Of a stretch of 64,000 nt of DNA, positions 1-7,907 are shown in pieces. The stretch covers positions 23,408-87,407 of the forward strand of contig CALUTU010000010.1 of assembly GCA_944323785.1 (NCBI GenBank), read 5' to 3'. Position numbers and translations under genes: made by a program. The stretch's first letter is position 1. Each line of letters begins with the position of its first letter. Below the pieces are notes generated by a model. That model was not told the origin of the DNA. It saw only the letters and a list, made by a program, of their open reading frames with translations, and made no database searches. Origin of the DNA: an uncultured Bacteroidales bacterium. Lineage in GTDB: Bacteria > Bacteroidota > Bacteroidia > Bacteroidales > UBA932.

Positions 1-11
1 CCGCACCGTAA

Positions 12-1256
12 TTATCGCTCCAGCTTATGGATAGCCAGTCCGCTCCTGAGCTTAGGCTCGAACCAGGTAGTCTTGGGAGGCATGATGTTGCCTGTATCGG
101 CTATCCTGATGAGCTGCTTCATGGATACTGGATACAGGGCGAAAGCCGCTGCCATCTCGCCTGAGTCAACTCTCTTCTTGAGCTCTCCGAGTCCACGGAT
201 ACCGCCTACGAAATCAATACGTTTCGAAGTGCGGAGATCCTTGATGTCGAGGAGCTTGTCGAAGATGAGGTTGGAGCAGATGGTGACATCGAGTCCACCG
301 ATGGGATCGTTGTCATCGTATGTGCCCTTCTTGGCTGTCATTGAGTACCAGTGTCCACCGAGGTACATCGAGAAGTTGTGCAGGTTCTTGGGCTTGTATA
401 TGTCTGTACCCATGTCCTTGATCTCGAAGTCCTCGCCAAGTTTATCGAGGAACTGCTCGGGAGTCATGCCGTTGAGATCCTTTACAACGCGGTTGTAGTC
501 GATGATCTTGAGGTGGCTCTCAGGGAATACCACTGCCATGAAGTAGTTGTACTCCTCAGTTCCGTTGTGGTTGGGGTTCTGACGGCGTTTCTCCTCACCT
601 ACGAGAGCAGCTGCGGCGGTCCTGTGGTGACCGTCTGCTACGTAGAAGGCAGGGATGGTAGAGAATATCTCTGTTATCCTTTTGATGTCCTCATCGTTGT
701 CTATTACCCAGAAATGGTGTCCAAAACCGTCGTCCTCAGCTACGAAGTCATATTCGGGCTTGCCGTCAGTGTACTTCTTCACGATAGCATTGATCTCGGT
801 GTTGTCAGGGTATGCGAAGAATACGGGCTCGATGTTGGCGTTCTGGATACGGACGTGGATCATACGGTCCTCTTCCTTGTCCTTGCGGGTGAGCTCATGC
901 TTCTTGATCTTACCTGTCATGTAGTCCTCAACGTTGGCACAGAGCACGATACCGTACTGGGTACGGCCGTTCATGGTCTGGGCGTAGACATAGTAGCACT
1001 CCTTCTTGTCCTGCACGAGCCAGCCTTTTTCCTGCCATTTCTTGAAGTTCTCGACAGCCTTGTCATAGGCCTGCTGTGAGTGCTCGTCGATGATGGGGTC
1101 GAAGTCGATCTCGGGCTTGGTGATGTGAAGGAGGGACTTCTCGCCTGCCTCAGCCTTGGCTTCCTGGGAGTTGAGCACGTCGTACGGACGGGCGGCCACT
1201 TCCTTTACGATGGCCTTGGGAGGGCGGATAGCTGCGAAAGGTTTTACTTTTACCAT
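12..1256 (-). CDS. DUF1015 family protein, third gene of the serine operon
   Basis: A 414-residue soluble protein of the DUF1015 family, recognised by the N-terminal start VKVKPFAAIRP, the central RxHELT...EEDR segment (about residues 119-131) and the conserved DGHHR motif at residues 208-212. The family has no firmly established activity that I know. DGHHR resembles the nucleotide-binding box of ParB/sulfiredoxin/serine-kinase folds, so a phosphotransfer role is possible, but that is inference. It follows serA by 19 bases on the same strand and serC lies further upstream, so it is probably co-transcribed with the first two steps of serine synthesis. No serB phosphatase is seen in the window. 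The ATG at the right end is the natural start. Family call is secure; function is open. Confidence 0.85.
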   Translation of the reverse strand: MVKVKPFAAIRPPKAIVKEVAARPYDVLNSQEAKAEAGEKSLLHITKPEIDFDPIIDEHSQQAYDKAVENFKKWQEKGWLVQDKKECYYVYAQTMNGRTQYGIVLCANVEDYMTGKIKKHELTRKDKEEDRMIHVRIQNANIEPVFFAYPDNTEINAIVKKYTDGKPEYDFVAEDDGFGHHFWVIDNDEDIKRITEIFSTIPAFYVADGHHRTAAAALVGEEKRRQNPNHNGTEEYNYFMAVVFPESHLKIIDYNRVVKDLNGMTPEQFLDKLGEDFEIKDMGTDIYKPKNLHNFSMYLGGHWYSMTAKKGTYDDNDPIGGLDVTICSNLIFDKLLDIKDLRTSKRIDFVGGIRGLGELKKRVDSGEMAAAFALYPVSMKQLIRIADTGNIMPPKTTWFEPKLRSGLAIHKLER

Positions 1257-1275
1257 ATTGTTTCTCTCCTATTGA

Positions 1276-2196
1276 CTATTTGTTTACCTGGAACTTGCGG
1301 TTGCCTGTGGCGAAGAAGTCGCAGATCTGGTTGGCTGCTGCTACTCCCGCGTTGATATTGGCCTCGGCGGTCTCGGCTCCCATCTTCTTGGGGGTGGCGA
1401 AGACTCTCTTGCCGAACTTCTCGTTGAGCTCTGCCTGGTTGGTGGCGGCGATATCTGTGATGTACTTCAGGTCCTGTCTCTCCTCGAGTACCTTTACGAG
1501 TTCTGGCTCGTTGATGACTTCCTTGCGGGCGGTGTTCACGAGGCAGCCTCCCTTAGGCATTCTGGACAGAAGTGCGTAGCCGATAGAGTTCTTTGTCTCA
1601 TTGGTGGCAGGAATGTGCAGGGACACGAAGTCGCTCTTTGCATAGAGGTCCTCGAGTGAGGCGGCTACCTCGACTCCTTCAGCCTGAATCTTCTCAGCGG
1701 GAACGAAGGGGTCAAAGGCCATGATCTTCATGCCGAAGCTCTTTGCGTGAGCGGCTACCAGACGGCCGACATTGCCGTAAGCCTGGATACCGAGGGTCTT
1801 GCCCTTGAGCTCTGAGCCTGTGCCCGGAGTGAACTGGTTACGTGAGATGTAGATCATCATGCCGATAGCGAGTTCGGCCACGGCGTTGGAGTTCTGGCCG
1901 GGAGTGTTCATGGCCACGATGCCTCTCTCGGTGCAGGCTGCCAGGTCGAGGTTGTCATAACCGGCGCCGGCGCGGACTACTATCTTCAGCTTGGGTGCGG
2001 CAGCAATGACTTCCTTGGTTACCTTGTCGGAACGCACGATAAGAGCGTCTGCATCGGCTACGGCTGCATAAAGGTCTTTGACATCAGTGTATTTCTCAAG
2101 AGTTGCAAGCTCATGACCGCCTTTCTCCACGATTTCGCGGATCTGGTCGACGGCTACCTTTGAGAAAGGTTTCTCGGTTGCTACTAAAACTTTCAT
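1276..2196 (-). CDS. serA: D-3-phosphoglycerate dehydrogenase, short form with Lys in place of catalytic His
   Basis: First enzyme of phosphorylated serine synthesis: oxidises 3-phosphoglycerate to 3-phosphohydroxypyruvate with NAD. At 306 residues it holds only the substrate and nucleotide domains and lacks the C-terminal ACT regulatory domain, so classical serine feedback through ACT is not expected. Visible motifs are the Rossmann loop QAYGNVGR (138-145), the catalytic Arg in NTARKEV (Arg224) and the segment ATPKKMGAETA (267-277). There the usual TPH triad reads TPK, placing Lys270 where most family members have the catalytic His. This is the known Lys-type short PGDH described from Entamoeba and Bacteroides relatives. 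It lies between serC and the DUF1015 gene on the same strand; a hairpin with a U-tract precedes it. Confidence 0.93.
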   Translation of the reverse strand: MKVLVATEKPFSKVAVDQIREIVEKGGHELATLEKYTDVKDLYAAVADADALIVRSDKVTKEVIAAAPKLKIVVRAGAGYDNLDLAACTERGIVAMNTPGQNSNAVAELAIGMMIYISRNQFTPGTGSELKGKTLGIQAYGNVGRLVAAHAKSFGMKIMAFDPFVPAEKIQAEGVEVAASLEDLYAKSDFVSLHIPATNETKNSIGYALLSRMPKGGCLVNTARKEVINEPELVKVLEERQDLKYITDIAATNQAELNEKFGKRVFATPKKMGAETAEANINAGVAAANQICDFFATGNRKFQVNK

Positions 2197-2230
2197 TGTG
2201 AATATTTTAAAGTGTTGATTATAAACTATT

Positions 2231-2280
2231 GAAAAAACCGAACCCCGGCAGTCCGGTTATGATGTGGATATGCCGGGGTT
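2231..2280 (-). terminator. Hairpin terminator or attenuator between serC and serA
   Basis: A perfect 10-bp inverted repeat, AACCCCGGCA at 2241-2250 and TGCCGGGGTT at 2271-2280, with a 20-base loop. On the minus strand it is followed by CGGTTTTTTC, a U-tract. It lies downstream of serC and 34 bases before the serA start, so it would stop or reduce read-through from serC. No separate strong promoter for serA is obvious. Confidence 0.75.
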
Positions 2281-2291
2281 GCGGAGTTTAA

Positions 2292-3365
2292 TTATTTGTG
2301 CATCTTCTCGAACTCCTGCATGCAGGCGATCAGAGCCTCTACTGCCTCGATAGGGCAGGCGTTGTAGATGGAGGCGCGGAATCCGCCTACTGAGCGGTGG
2401 CCCTTGATACCTACCATGCCTTTCTCTTTTGCGAATGCGAGGAACTCGTCCTGGAGGTCCTCATGGCCGGGAGCCATTACGAAGCATACGTTCATCAGTG
2501 AACGGTCCTCCTTGGCGGCTGTACCTACGAAGAGTGAGTTGCGGTCGATCTCGTCATAGAGCATGCCGGCTTTCTTCTTGTTGAGCTCGTACATGGCCTT
2601 TACACCACCCTGAGCCTTAACCCACTTCAGGGTCTCGGTCATAACGAAGATGGAGAACACAGGAGGAGTGTTGAACATGGACTCACCCTCGATGTGTGTG
2701 CGGTAGTCGAGCATGGTGGGCAGATAACGGGATACCTTGCCGAGAATCTCGTCCTTAACGATAACGAATACTACTCCGGCAGGACCTACGTTCTTCTGGG
2801 CACCTCCGTAGATCAGAGCATACTTCGAAATGTCCACGGGACGGCTCATGATATCGGATGACATATCGGCTACGAGGGGCACGGGGCAGTCCATATCCTC
2901 ATGAATCTCAGTGCCCTTGATGGTGTTGTTGGTGGTGATGTGGAAATAGTCGAGGTCTGTGGGAATCTCGTATCCCTTAGGGATGTAGGTGTAGTTCTTG
3001 TCAGCTGAGGAAGCCACAGCATAGGCGTTGCCGATACCCTTGGCCTCTTTCAGGGCTTTCTTTGCCCATACGCCTGTCTCCAGGTAGCCGGCCTTGTTCT
3101 CGAGAAGGTTCATGGCCACATAGAGGAACTGGAGGGATGCACCGCCGCCCAGGAAGAGGACGCTGTATCCTTCAGGAATGTTGAGGAGCTCTTTCCAGAG
3201 AGAACGGCACTCGTCCATAACGGCCTCCCACTCCTTGCTTCTGTGAGACACTTCTATTACGGACATTCCTGTACCCTTAAAGTCTTTGAGGGCCTCGATA
3301 GCCGCTTCGATAGCCGGTTTGGGCAGAACGCAGGGACCGGCGTTGAAATTATAAGCTTTTTTCAT
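2292..3365 (-). CDS. serC: Phosphoserine aminotransferase
   Basis: PLP enzyme converting 3-phosphohydroxypyruvate and glutamate to phosphoserine and 2-oxoglutarate, the second serine step (it also serves pyridoxal synthesis in some bacteria). It has 357 residues, the normal family length. It starts [12 protein letters not shown], typical of Ser[11 protein letters not shown] follows at 41-50, and the PLP-binding lysine is Lys191 in [11 protein letters not shown]. First gene of the minus-strand serine cluster, with serA 95 bases downstream beyond a terminator hairpin. A TAACTTTG -7 box lies 42-49 bases upstream of the ATG. Identification is secure. Confidence 0.96.
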   Translation of the reverse strand: MKKAYNFNAGPCVLPKPAIEAAIEALKDFKGTGMSVIEVSHRSKEWEAVMDECRSLWKELLNIPEGYSVLFLGGGASLQFLYVAMNLLENKAGYLETGVWAKKALKEAKGIGNAYAVASSADKNYTYIPKGYEIPTDLDYFHITTNNTIKGTEIHEDMDCPVPLVADMSSDIMSRPVDISKYALIYGGAQKNVGPAGVVFVIVKDEILGKVSRYLPTMLDYRTHIEGESMFNTPPVFSIFVMTETLKWVKAQGGVKAMYELNKKKAGMLYDEIDRNSLFVGTAAKEDRSLMNVCFVMAPGHEDLQDEFLAFAKEKGMVGIKGHRSVGGFRASIYNACPIEAVEALIACMQEFEKMHK

Positions 3366-3406
3366 ATTGTAAAAATTGTTAAAAATGTTTAATCGTTATT
3401 AAGCGA

Positions 3407-3414
3407 CAAAGTTA
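3407..3414 (-). promoter_or_regulatory. serC: Bacteroidetes -7 box for serC
   Basis: The minus strand reads TAACTTTG, matching TAnnTTTG, 42 bases before the serC ATG. No convincing -33 TTTG is seen at the usual 19-21 base spacing. Confidence 0.45.
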
Positions 3415-3441
3415 CAAAATATTTGTGACAATGGGTAAAAA

Positions 3442-3891
3442 TTATAAATCAGTAATCTTTTCGCAGTATACGCACTGCAACTGTATCTCAGAGCCTTTTA
3501 CTATGGTCCTGAACCTTGTCGGGATATCTTCGTGGTTGGTCACGCACATGGGGTTGATGCACTTGACTATGCCGCAGATGGTCTCAGGGATGGTCAGCAG
3601 CCGTTTTTCAACTACTTTGAAGTCCCGTATGATGTTCACGCTGGCGTTGGGGGCGATGAGGGCTATCTTGTTCAACTCGTCGTCCCTGAAGAATCTTTCG
3701 GATATCTTGATGATGCCCTTGCGGCCCATGGACTTGCTGTCCAGATTGACCCCGAATGTGACCGGATGCTCGGATCCGCTCAGACCGAGGATGTCTATTA
3801 CCTTGAATACCTGGCAACTGGGGATGTGATCCAGAACGGTGCCGTTCTTTATCGCGCTTACTTTGAGTTGTCTGTCGTCGTTTCTTTCCAT
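3442..3891 (-). CDS. pyrI: Aspartate carbamoyltransferase regulatory chain
   Basis: Allosteric subunit of aspartate transcarbamylase, binding CTP/ATP and holding catalytic trimers together through a zinc domain. It has 149 residues. The C-terminal zinc ligands are Cys111 and Cys116 (CINPMC) and Cys140 and Cys143 (CVYC); the N-terminal part carries the nucleotide-binding domain (VSAIKNGTVLDHI at 11-23). It lies 12 bases downstream of pyrB on the same strand, which predicts an allosterically regulated PyrB-PyrI holoenzyme. Downstream to serC (3366-3441) I see no clear terminator. Confidence 0.96.
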   Translation of the reverse strand: MERNDDRQLKVSAIKNGTVLDHIPSCQVFKVIDILGLSGSEHPVTFGVNLDSKSMGRKGIIKISERFFRDDELNKIALIAPNASVNIIRDFKVVEKRLLTIPETICGIVKCINPMCVTNHEDIPTRFRTIVKGSEIQLQCVYCEKITDL

Positions 3892-3903
3892 AAGGCTGTC
3901 CTC

Positions 3904-4809
3904 CTATCTTTTACCGAGTAAGTATGAGATGATGGCCATGCGGACGTACATTCCGTTCTCGGCCTGCTTGAAATACCATGCGTAGGGCGTGTCGTCCACG
4001 TCCGTGGATATCTCCTGCAGTCTGGGCAGGGGATGAAGTATCTTCATGTTCGGACGCACGTCAGAAAGCATGGACGCATTGAGGCTGTATACATTCTTGA
4101 CTTTCTCGTATTCCACTGGGTCGGTGAACCGCTCCTGCTGGATGCGGGTCATGTACAGGATGTCCGTGCTGTCCAGATATTCCCGCAGGTCGGCAGTCTC
4201 CTTATAGGGGATGCCCTTGCTGTCCATGAAGTCGCGGTACTCCTGAGGCAGCTTCAGCTCGTCCGGAGCGGTGAACTCGAACTCAGGGGAGAAGTGGCTC
4301 ATGGCCTGGAGCAGGGAGTGTACGGTTCTGCCGTACTTGAGGTCGCCCACCATGTTGATATTGATGTGGTCCAGACGGCCCTGGGTCTGTCTGATGGTGT
4401 ACAGGTCCAGCAGGGTCTGGGTGGGGTGCTGGTTGGCTCCGTCGCCGGCGTTGATGACGGGCACTGAGGCAACCTCCGAGGCATAGCGTGCGCTGCCCTC
4501 CAGGGGATGCCGCATAACTATCAGGTCTACATAGTTGGATACCATCTTGATGGTGTCCTTCAGGCTCTCACCCTTGCGGATACTGGTGTTGGCCGCGTCA
4601 GAGAAGCCGATGACTCTGGCACCAAGCCGGTTGGCCGCAGTCTCGAAGCTCAGCCTGGTTCTGGTGGACGGCTCGAAGAAGATGCAGGCCACGACCTTGT
4701 CGCTCAGAAAAGTCTGGGACTTGTTGTGCTCCATCTCCTCGGCTACATCGAGGATGTGCAGTATCTCCTCTTTGGTGAAGTCCTGAATGGATATTAAACT
4801 TTTAGGCAT
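3904..4809 (-). CDS. pyrB: Aspartate carbamoyltransferase catalytic chain
   Basis: Condenses carbamoyl phosphate and aspartate to N-carbamoyl-aspartate, the committed step of pyrimidine synthesis. It has 301 residues, standard for the PyrB catalytic chain. The carbamoyl-phosphate site STRTR is at 48-52 ([13 protein letters not shown]), followed by [20 protein letters not shown] and the late HPLPR motif. It sits between yigZ (12 bases upstream) and pyrI (12 bases downstream), forming a tight three-gene minus-strand operon. Confidence 0.97.
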   Translation of the reverse strand: MPKSLISIQDFTKEEILHILDVAEEMEHNKSQTFLSDKVVACIFFEPSTRTRLSFETAANRLGARVIGFSDAANTSIRKGESLKDTIKMVSNYVDLIVMRHPLEGSARYASEVASVPVINAGDGANQHPTQTLLDLYTIRQTQGRLDHININMVGDLKYGRTVHSLLQAMSHFSPEFEFTAPDELKLPQEYRDFMDSKGIPYKETADLREYLDSTDILYMTRIQQERFTDPVEYEKVKNVYSLNASMLSDVRPNMKILHPLPRLQEISTDVDDTPYAWYFKQAENGMYVRMAIISYLLGKR

Positions 4810-4821
4810 ATATCATTTATA

Positions 4822-5433
4822 TTATATGTGTTCCACTTTGGCCTCGGCATCGGTCATGCGCTGGACGAACCGGTCCGAGTCGCGGAGTCGTACGCTCATC
4901 TCCAGGCGGCATTCGTTCCCTGTATCGAACCTGGAGGGGGACAGGCCCATGTCCTTCATCACCTTCATTACCCGGTCCATACCGGTGTAGTCAAATGTCA
5001 CCGCAAAGGTCTCGGTTGCGGTTTTCTCCACTATCCTGCCGTGGGCTACCGCATCAGCGGCCGCGCTCCGGTAGGCGTTGATCAGACCTGGTACTCCGAG
5101 TTTTATGCCTCCGAAGTAACGGACGACCACGATCAGTATGTCACTCAGTCCGGCCGACTGTATCTGCCCGAATATCGGCCTGCCGGCAGTGGACGAAGGC
5201 TCTCCGTCATCGTTCATCCTCCACACATTGCCCTCAAGCCCGAGCCTGTACGCATAGCAGTGATGCCGCGCATCGTAGTATTCTTTCCGTATCCGCTCCA
5301 GATGCTGTTTTATCTCCTCTTCCGATGTCACCGGATATGCAAAAGCGAGAAACTTGCTGCCTTTCTCCTTATACAGCCCCTCCGACGGGGCCTCCAGGCT
5401 CTTGAAAGTGTCGTTTCTCTCCTGTGTATCCAT
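4822..5433 (-). CDS. yigZ: YigZ/IMPACT family protein
   Basis: A 203-residue member of the YigZ/IMPACT family. The conserved core is KGSKFLAFAYPV near the N-terminus, then DARHHCYAYRLG, NDDGEPSSTAGRPI and VVVRYFGGIKLG. The bacterial proteins are cytosolic with ill-defined function; the eukaryotic relative IMPACT modulates GCN2 signalling. The C-terminal part looks like the small ferredoxin-like DUF1949 domain. First gene of the yigZ-pyrB-pyrI cluster. Family assignment is firm; role is unknown. Confidence 0.9.
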   Translation of the reverse strand: MDTQERNDTFKSLEAPSEGLYKEKGSKFLAFAYPVTSEEEIKQHLERIRKEYYDARHHCYAYRLGLEGNVWRMNDDGEPSSTAGRPIFGQIQSAGLSDILIVVVRYFGGIKLGVPGLINAYRSAAADAVAHGRIVEKTATETFAVTFDYTGMDRVMKVMKDMGLSPSRFDTGNECRLEMSVRLRDSDRFVQRMTDAEAKVEHI

Positions 5434-5490
5434 GTCTGTCCGTTTGAGCCCCTAAGTTAGGCAAAAAAGGCGGATGAGCCTAAAATTTTT

Positions 5491-5498
5491 TATCTTTG
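5491..5498 (+). promoter_or_regulatory. -7 box for the acyl-CoA reductase operon
   Basis: TATCTTTG matches the Bacteroidetes -7 consensus 20 bases before the ATG at 5519. No clear -33 TTTG is seen upstream. Confidence 0.55.
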
Positions 5499-5518
5499 GG
5501 CTGTCAACTGATTGAAAA

Positions 5519-6553
5519 ATGCATAGAGGTCAATTTATAGAAAGGTATGCGGCTTTGGGGAGAAGGATTGAGGGGTGGCTGGAGGGGAAAGAGAAATGGC
5601 CGGAGCTGGATGCGGCGGTGGAACTTTCGGCGCGGGACAATGTGTTCTTCACGCCGTGGATGCAGTGCCGTGCCCTCGGAGCCCTGGCGGAAGGGATGCT
5701 GAGGGAGGACGTGCTGAGGAAGTGGCTGGAACAATATACTGTTCCAGGAGCGGCGGCATCGGGAAAGGTCTGCGGAGTGGTGGCGGCCGGCAATATCCCG
5801 GCGGTAGCGTTTCACGATATCCTGTCGGTGCTGGCGGCGGGCTGGAAGCCGGTGGTCAAACTCTCATCGAAGGACCGGTATCTGCTGCCGGTGCTTTTCC
5901 CCGGAGTGGAGTTCTGTGACTCGACCGACGGTTGGACGCCTGATGCCCTGCTGACAATGGGAGGCGATGCCGCGGCGGCGTATTTTGAAACATATTTTCC
6001 TTATATCCCCAAAATCATCAGGGCCTCGCGGTTCAGCATGGCCGTGCTCACGGGAGATGAGGCCCGGGCCGGCCTGGAGGCTCTTGCAGAAGACATGCTG
6101 CTGTACTACGGTATGGGCTGCCGCAGCGCGACATGCCTGCTGGTGCCGCAAGGGGACGATCTCTCAGGGGCAATGGCTGCTGCCGAAGCTTTCGCCCTTA
6201 GGCATTGGGAACGGCCAGGAAGGGACAATCACCGCAGGAACAGGGCTGTACTTACCCTGTCCGGAGAAGAGTTCCTGGACAGCGGCACCGTCATTTTCCG
6301 TGACCTCAGACGGCTGATACCGGGAGCGTCGGAAGACATCAGCCTCTGCAGGCCGCTGGACATGAGCCTGCATGTGGGAGAGGTGTGGTATGTGGAATAC
6401 CGCTCTGAAATGGAACTGGAAAAATTTATCGGAGCCAATGAGGACAGAATTCAAAAAATTATCCGTAACTTTGGCTATGCTCAGAGGCCTGCTCTGGACG
6501 ACTGGCCGGACGGGGTCGATACTGTGGGTTTTCTGAGAGGAGTAAATAAATAA
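5519..6553 (+). CDS. LuxC-like acyl-CoA reductase
   Basis: A 344-residue protein of the LuxC acyl-CoA reductase family, which reduces fatty acyl thioesters to aldehydes with a nicotinamide cofactor through a thioester enzyme intermediate. Supporting features are the nucleotide-binding segment VCGVVAAGNIPAVAFHD (84-100), VVKLSSKD (112-119) and YYGMGCRSA (197-204), in which Cys201 is the probable nucleophile. It is shorter than luminous-bacterium LuxC (about 480 residues), as is usual for the stand-alone Bacteroidetes version. No luxD/luxE or luciferase is near; the next genes are a PRiA4b ORF3-like gene (5-base gap) and miaA. Its substrate in this organism is not known. Confidence 0.82.
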   Translation: MHRGQFIERYAALGRRIEGWLEGKEKWPELDAAVELSARDNVFFTPWMQCRALGALAEGMLREDVLRKWLEQYTVPGAAASGKVCGVVAAGNIPAVAFHDILSVLAAGWKPVVKLSSKDRYLLPVLFPGVEFCDSTDGWTPDALLTMGGDAAAAYFETYFPYIPKIIRASRFSMAVLTGDEARAGLEALAEDMLLYYGMGCRSATCLLVPQGDDLSGAMAAAEAFALRHWERPGRDNHRRNRAVLTLSGEEFLDSGTVIFRDLRRLIPGASEDISLCRPLDMSLHVGEVWYVEYRSEMELEKFIGANEDRIQKIIRNFGYAQRPALDDWPDGVDTVGFLRGVNK

Positions 6554-6558
6554 AAGTT

Positions 6559-7059
6559 ATGACAGTATTCAGATACAAGGCGGTAATTCCCGGCAATAAG
6601 ATATTCATGCGGGAATACGAGCTGGAGACCAGGATGAGTCTGTTCAAACTGCATGAGTTTCTGGACAGGGACCTGGGATTCTCTCCGGATCAGATGACGA
6701 TGTTCGAGACATTGTCGGGCAAGGGTGAGATAATGCGCAGGATCGGCCTGTTCGATTTCGGAGACGGCTCCATGGACAAGGTCTCCGTTGAGGACGCTTT
6801 CAAGGACGGGGCGGCAGTCCGTTATGTGTACAATATGGGCAAGGGCCTGTCCCTGGAACTGCGTTTTGTGTCGGAGGCGGAATACAGTCCGAGGCGGTCC
6901 TATCCGGTGCTGGTGGCCGAGAAAGGCCGGAATCCGGACCAGTTCTCGTCAGTGTATGAGGACTACGAGGAGTTCTCTGGCGGCAGTCCGTCTCAGCCGG
7001 ACGCTCAGGAAGAGGTCTTTGATGACGAGGAACTTCCCGAGGGGGAGGAAACGGTATAG
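6559..7059 (+). CDS. PRiA4b ORF3-like (IS1096 TnpR-like) protein
   Basis: A 166-residue protein resembling the family called plasmid pRiA4b ORF-3 or IS1096 passenger TnpR-like. The fold markers are FRYKAVIPGNKIFMREYEL at the start, SLFKLHEFLDRDLGF in the middle and VRYVYNMGKGLSLELRF near residues 92-108. The name is historical: no transposase, terminal repeats or other insertion-sequence parts are near, so this is a resident gene. The last 40 residues are very acidic. It lies 5 bases after the acyl-CoA reductase and 5 before miaA, so it is part of that operon. Function unknown. Confidence 0.75.
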   Translation: MTVFRYKAVIPGNKIFMREYELETRMSLFKLHEFLDRDLGFSPDQMTMFETLSGKGEIMRRIGLFDFGDGSMDKVSVEDAFKDGAAVRYVYNMGKGLSLELRFVSEAEYSPRRSYPVLVAEKGRNPDQFSSVYEDYEEFSGGSPSQPDAQEEVFDDEELPEGEETV

Positions 7060-7064
7060 ACCGG

Positions 7065-7901
7065 ATGGAGAAAACCCTGACACTAGTACTTGGTCCGACT
7101 GCGGTCGGCAAGACGGACTATGCCATAGAACTGGCAAAGGAATACGGCTCTCCGGTCATATCCTGCGATTCCAGGCAGATATTCAGGGAGATGCGTATAG
7201 GTACCGCCCCTCCGTCCGAAGAACAGCTCAGGGAAGTCAGGCATTATTTCATATTCAGTCACTCGGTGGCGGACCATTATTCGGCAGGCCGGTATGAGCT
7301 GGAGGCCATGGCCCTGCTGTCCGGACTTTTCAAGGAGCACGACCGTCTGGTGATGGTGGGAGGCTCGGGTCTGTACGCCGATGCGGTCTGCTATGGCTTT
7401 GATGATTTTCCGCCGGCGGATCAGGACTTGCGCAGAAAGTTGACGGAAAGGGCAATGAGTGAGGGAGTCGGTGCTCTTGCTGAGGAACTGCGGGAGCTGG
7501 ATCCGGAGAGCTATGCCGCTATAGACTTGTCCAACCGTCAGCGGGTCGTAAGGGCTCTGGAAGTGACGCTCTCCACGGGACGTAAATTCTCCTCGTTCAA
7601 GACCAATCCTCAGAAGAAACGCTTTTTCAATGTGGAACGGAAAATCCTGACCATGCCCAGAGAAGAACTCTACGCCCGTATAGACCGCAGGGCCGAGAAG
7701 ATGTTCGAGGCAGGACTGGTAGATGAGGTGCGCTCGCTGGCCGCATACCGCGACATGCCGGCTCTCCGGACTGTCGGTTACAGCGAGGTCTTTGATTATC
7801 TGGACGGCAATGTATCCCTGGACGAGGCGGTGGAACTGGTCAAGCGGAATACCCGCCGCTATGCCAAGCGGCAGATTACCTGGTTCAACAGATATCTTTA
7901 G
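7065..7901 (+). CDS. miaA: tRNA dimethylallyltransferase
   Basis: Transfers the dimethylallyl group to the N6 of A37 in tRNAs that read UNN codons. It has 278 residues, slightly short for the family (about 300) but with all motifs: P-loop GPTAVGKT at 10-17, catalytic DSRQ at 37-40, GTAPPSEEQ and later GGSGLYADAV. The C-terminus ends YAKRQITWFN, typical of MiaA. Last gene of the plus-strand operon started by the acyl-CoA reductase; it converges with recQ across 6 bases. Confidence 0.96.
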   Translation: MEKTLTLVLGPTAVGKTDYAIELAKEYGSPVISCDSRQIFREMRIGTAPPSEEQLREVRHYFIFSHSVADHYSAGRYELEAMALLSGLFKEHDRLVMVGGSGLYADAVCYGFDDFPPADQDLRRKLTERAMSEGVGALAEELRELDPESYAAIDLSNRQRVVRALEVTLSTGRKFSSFKTNPQKKRFFNVERKILTMPREELYARIDRRAEKMFEAGLVDEVRSLAAYRDMPALRTVGYSEVFDYLDGNVSLDEAVELVKRNTRRYAKRQITWFNRYL

Positions 7902-7907
7902 CAGAGG

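Noticed and set aside
6559-7059. Insertion sequence suggested by the family name IS1096 TnpR-like
   Set aside because: No transposase, no terminal inverted repeats and no target duplication; it is packed in an operon with miaA.
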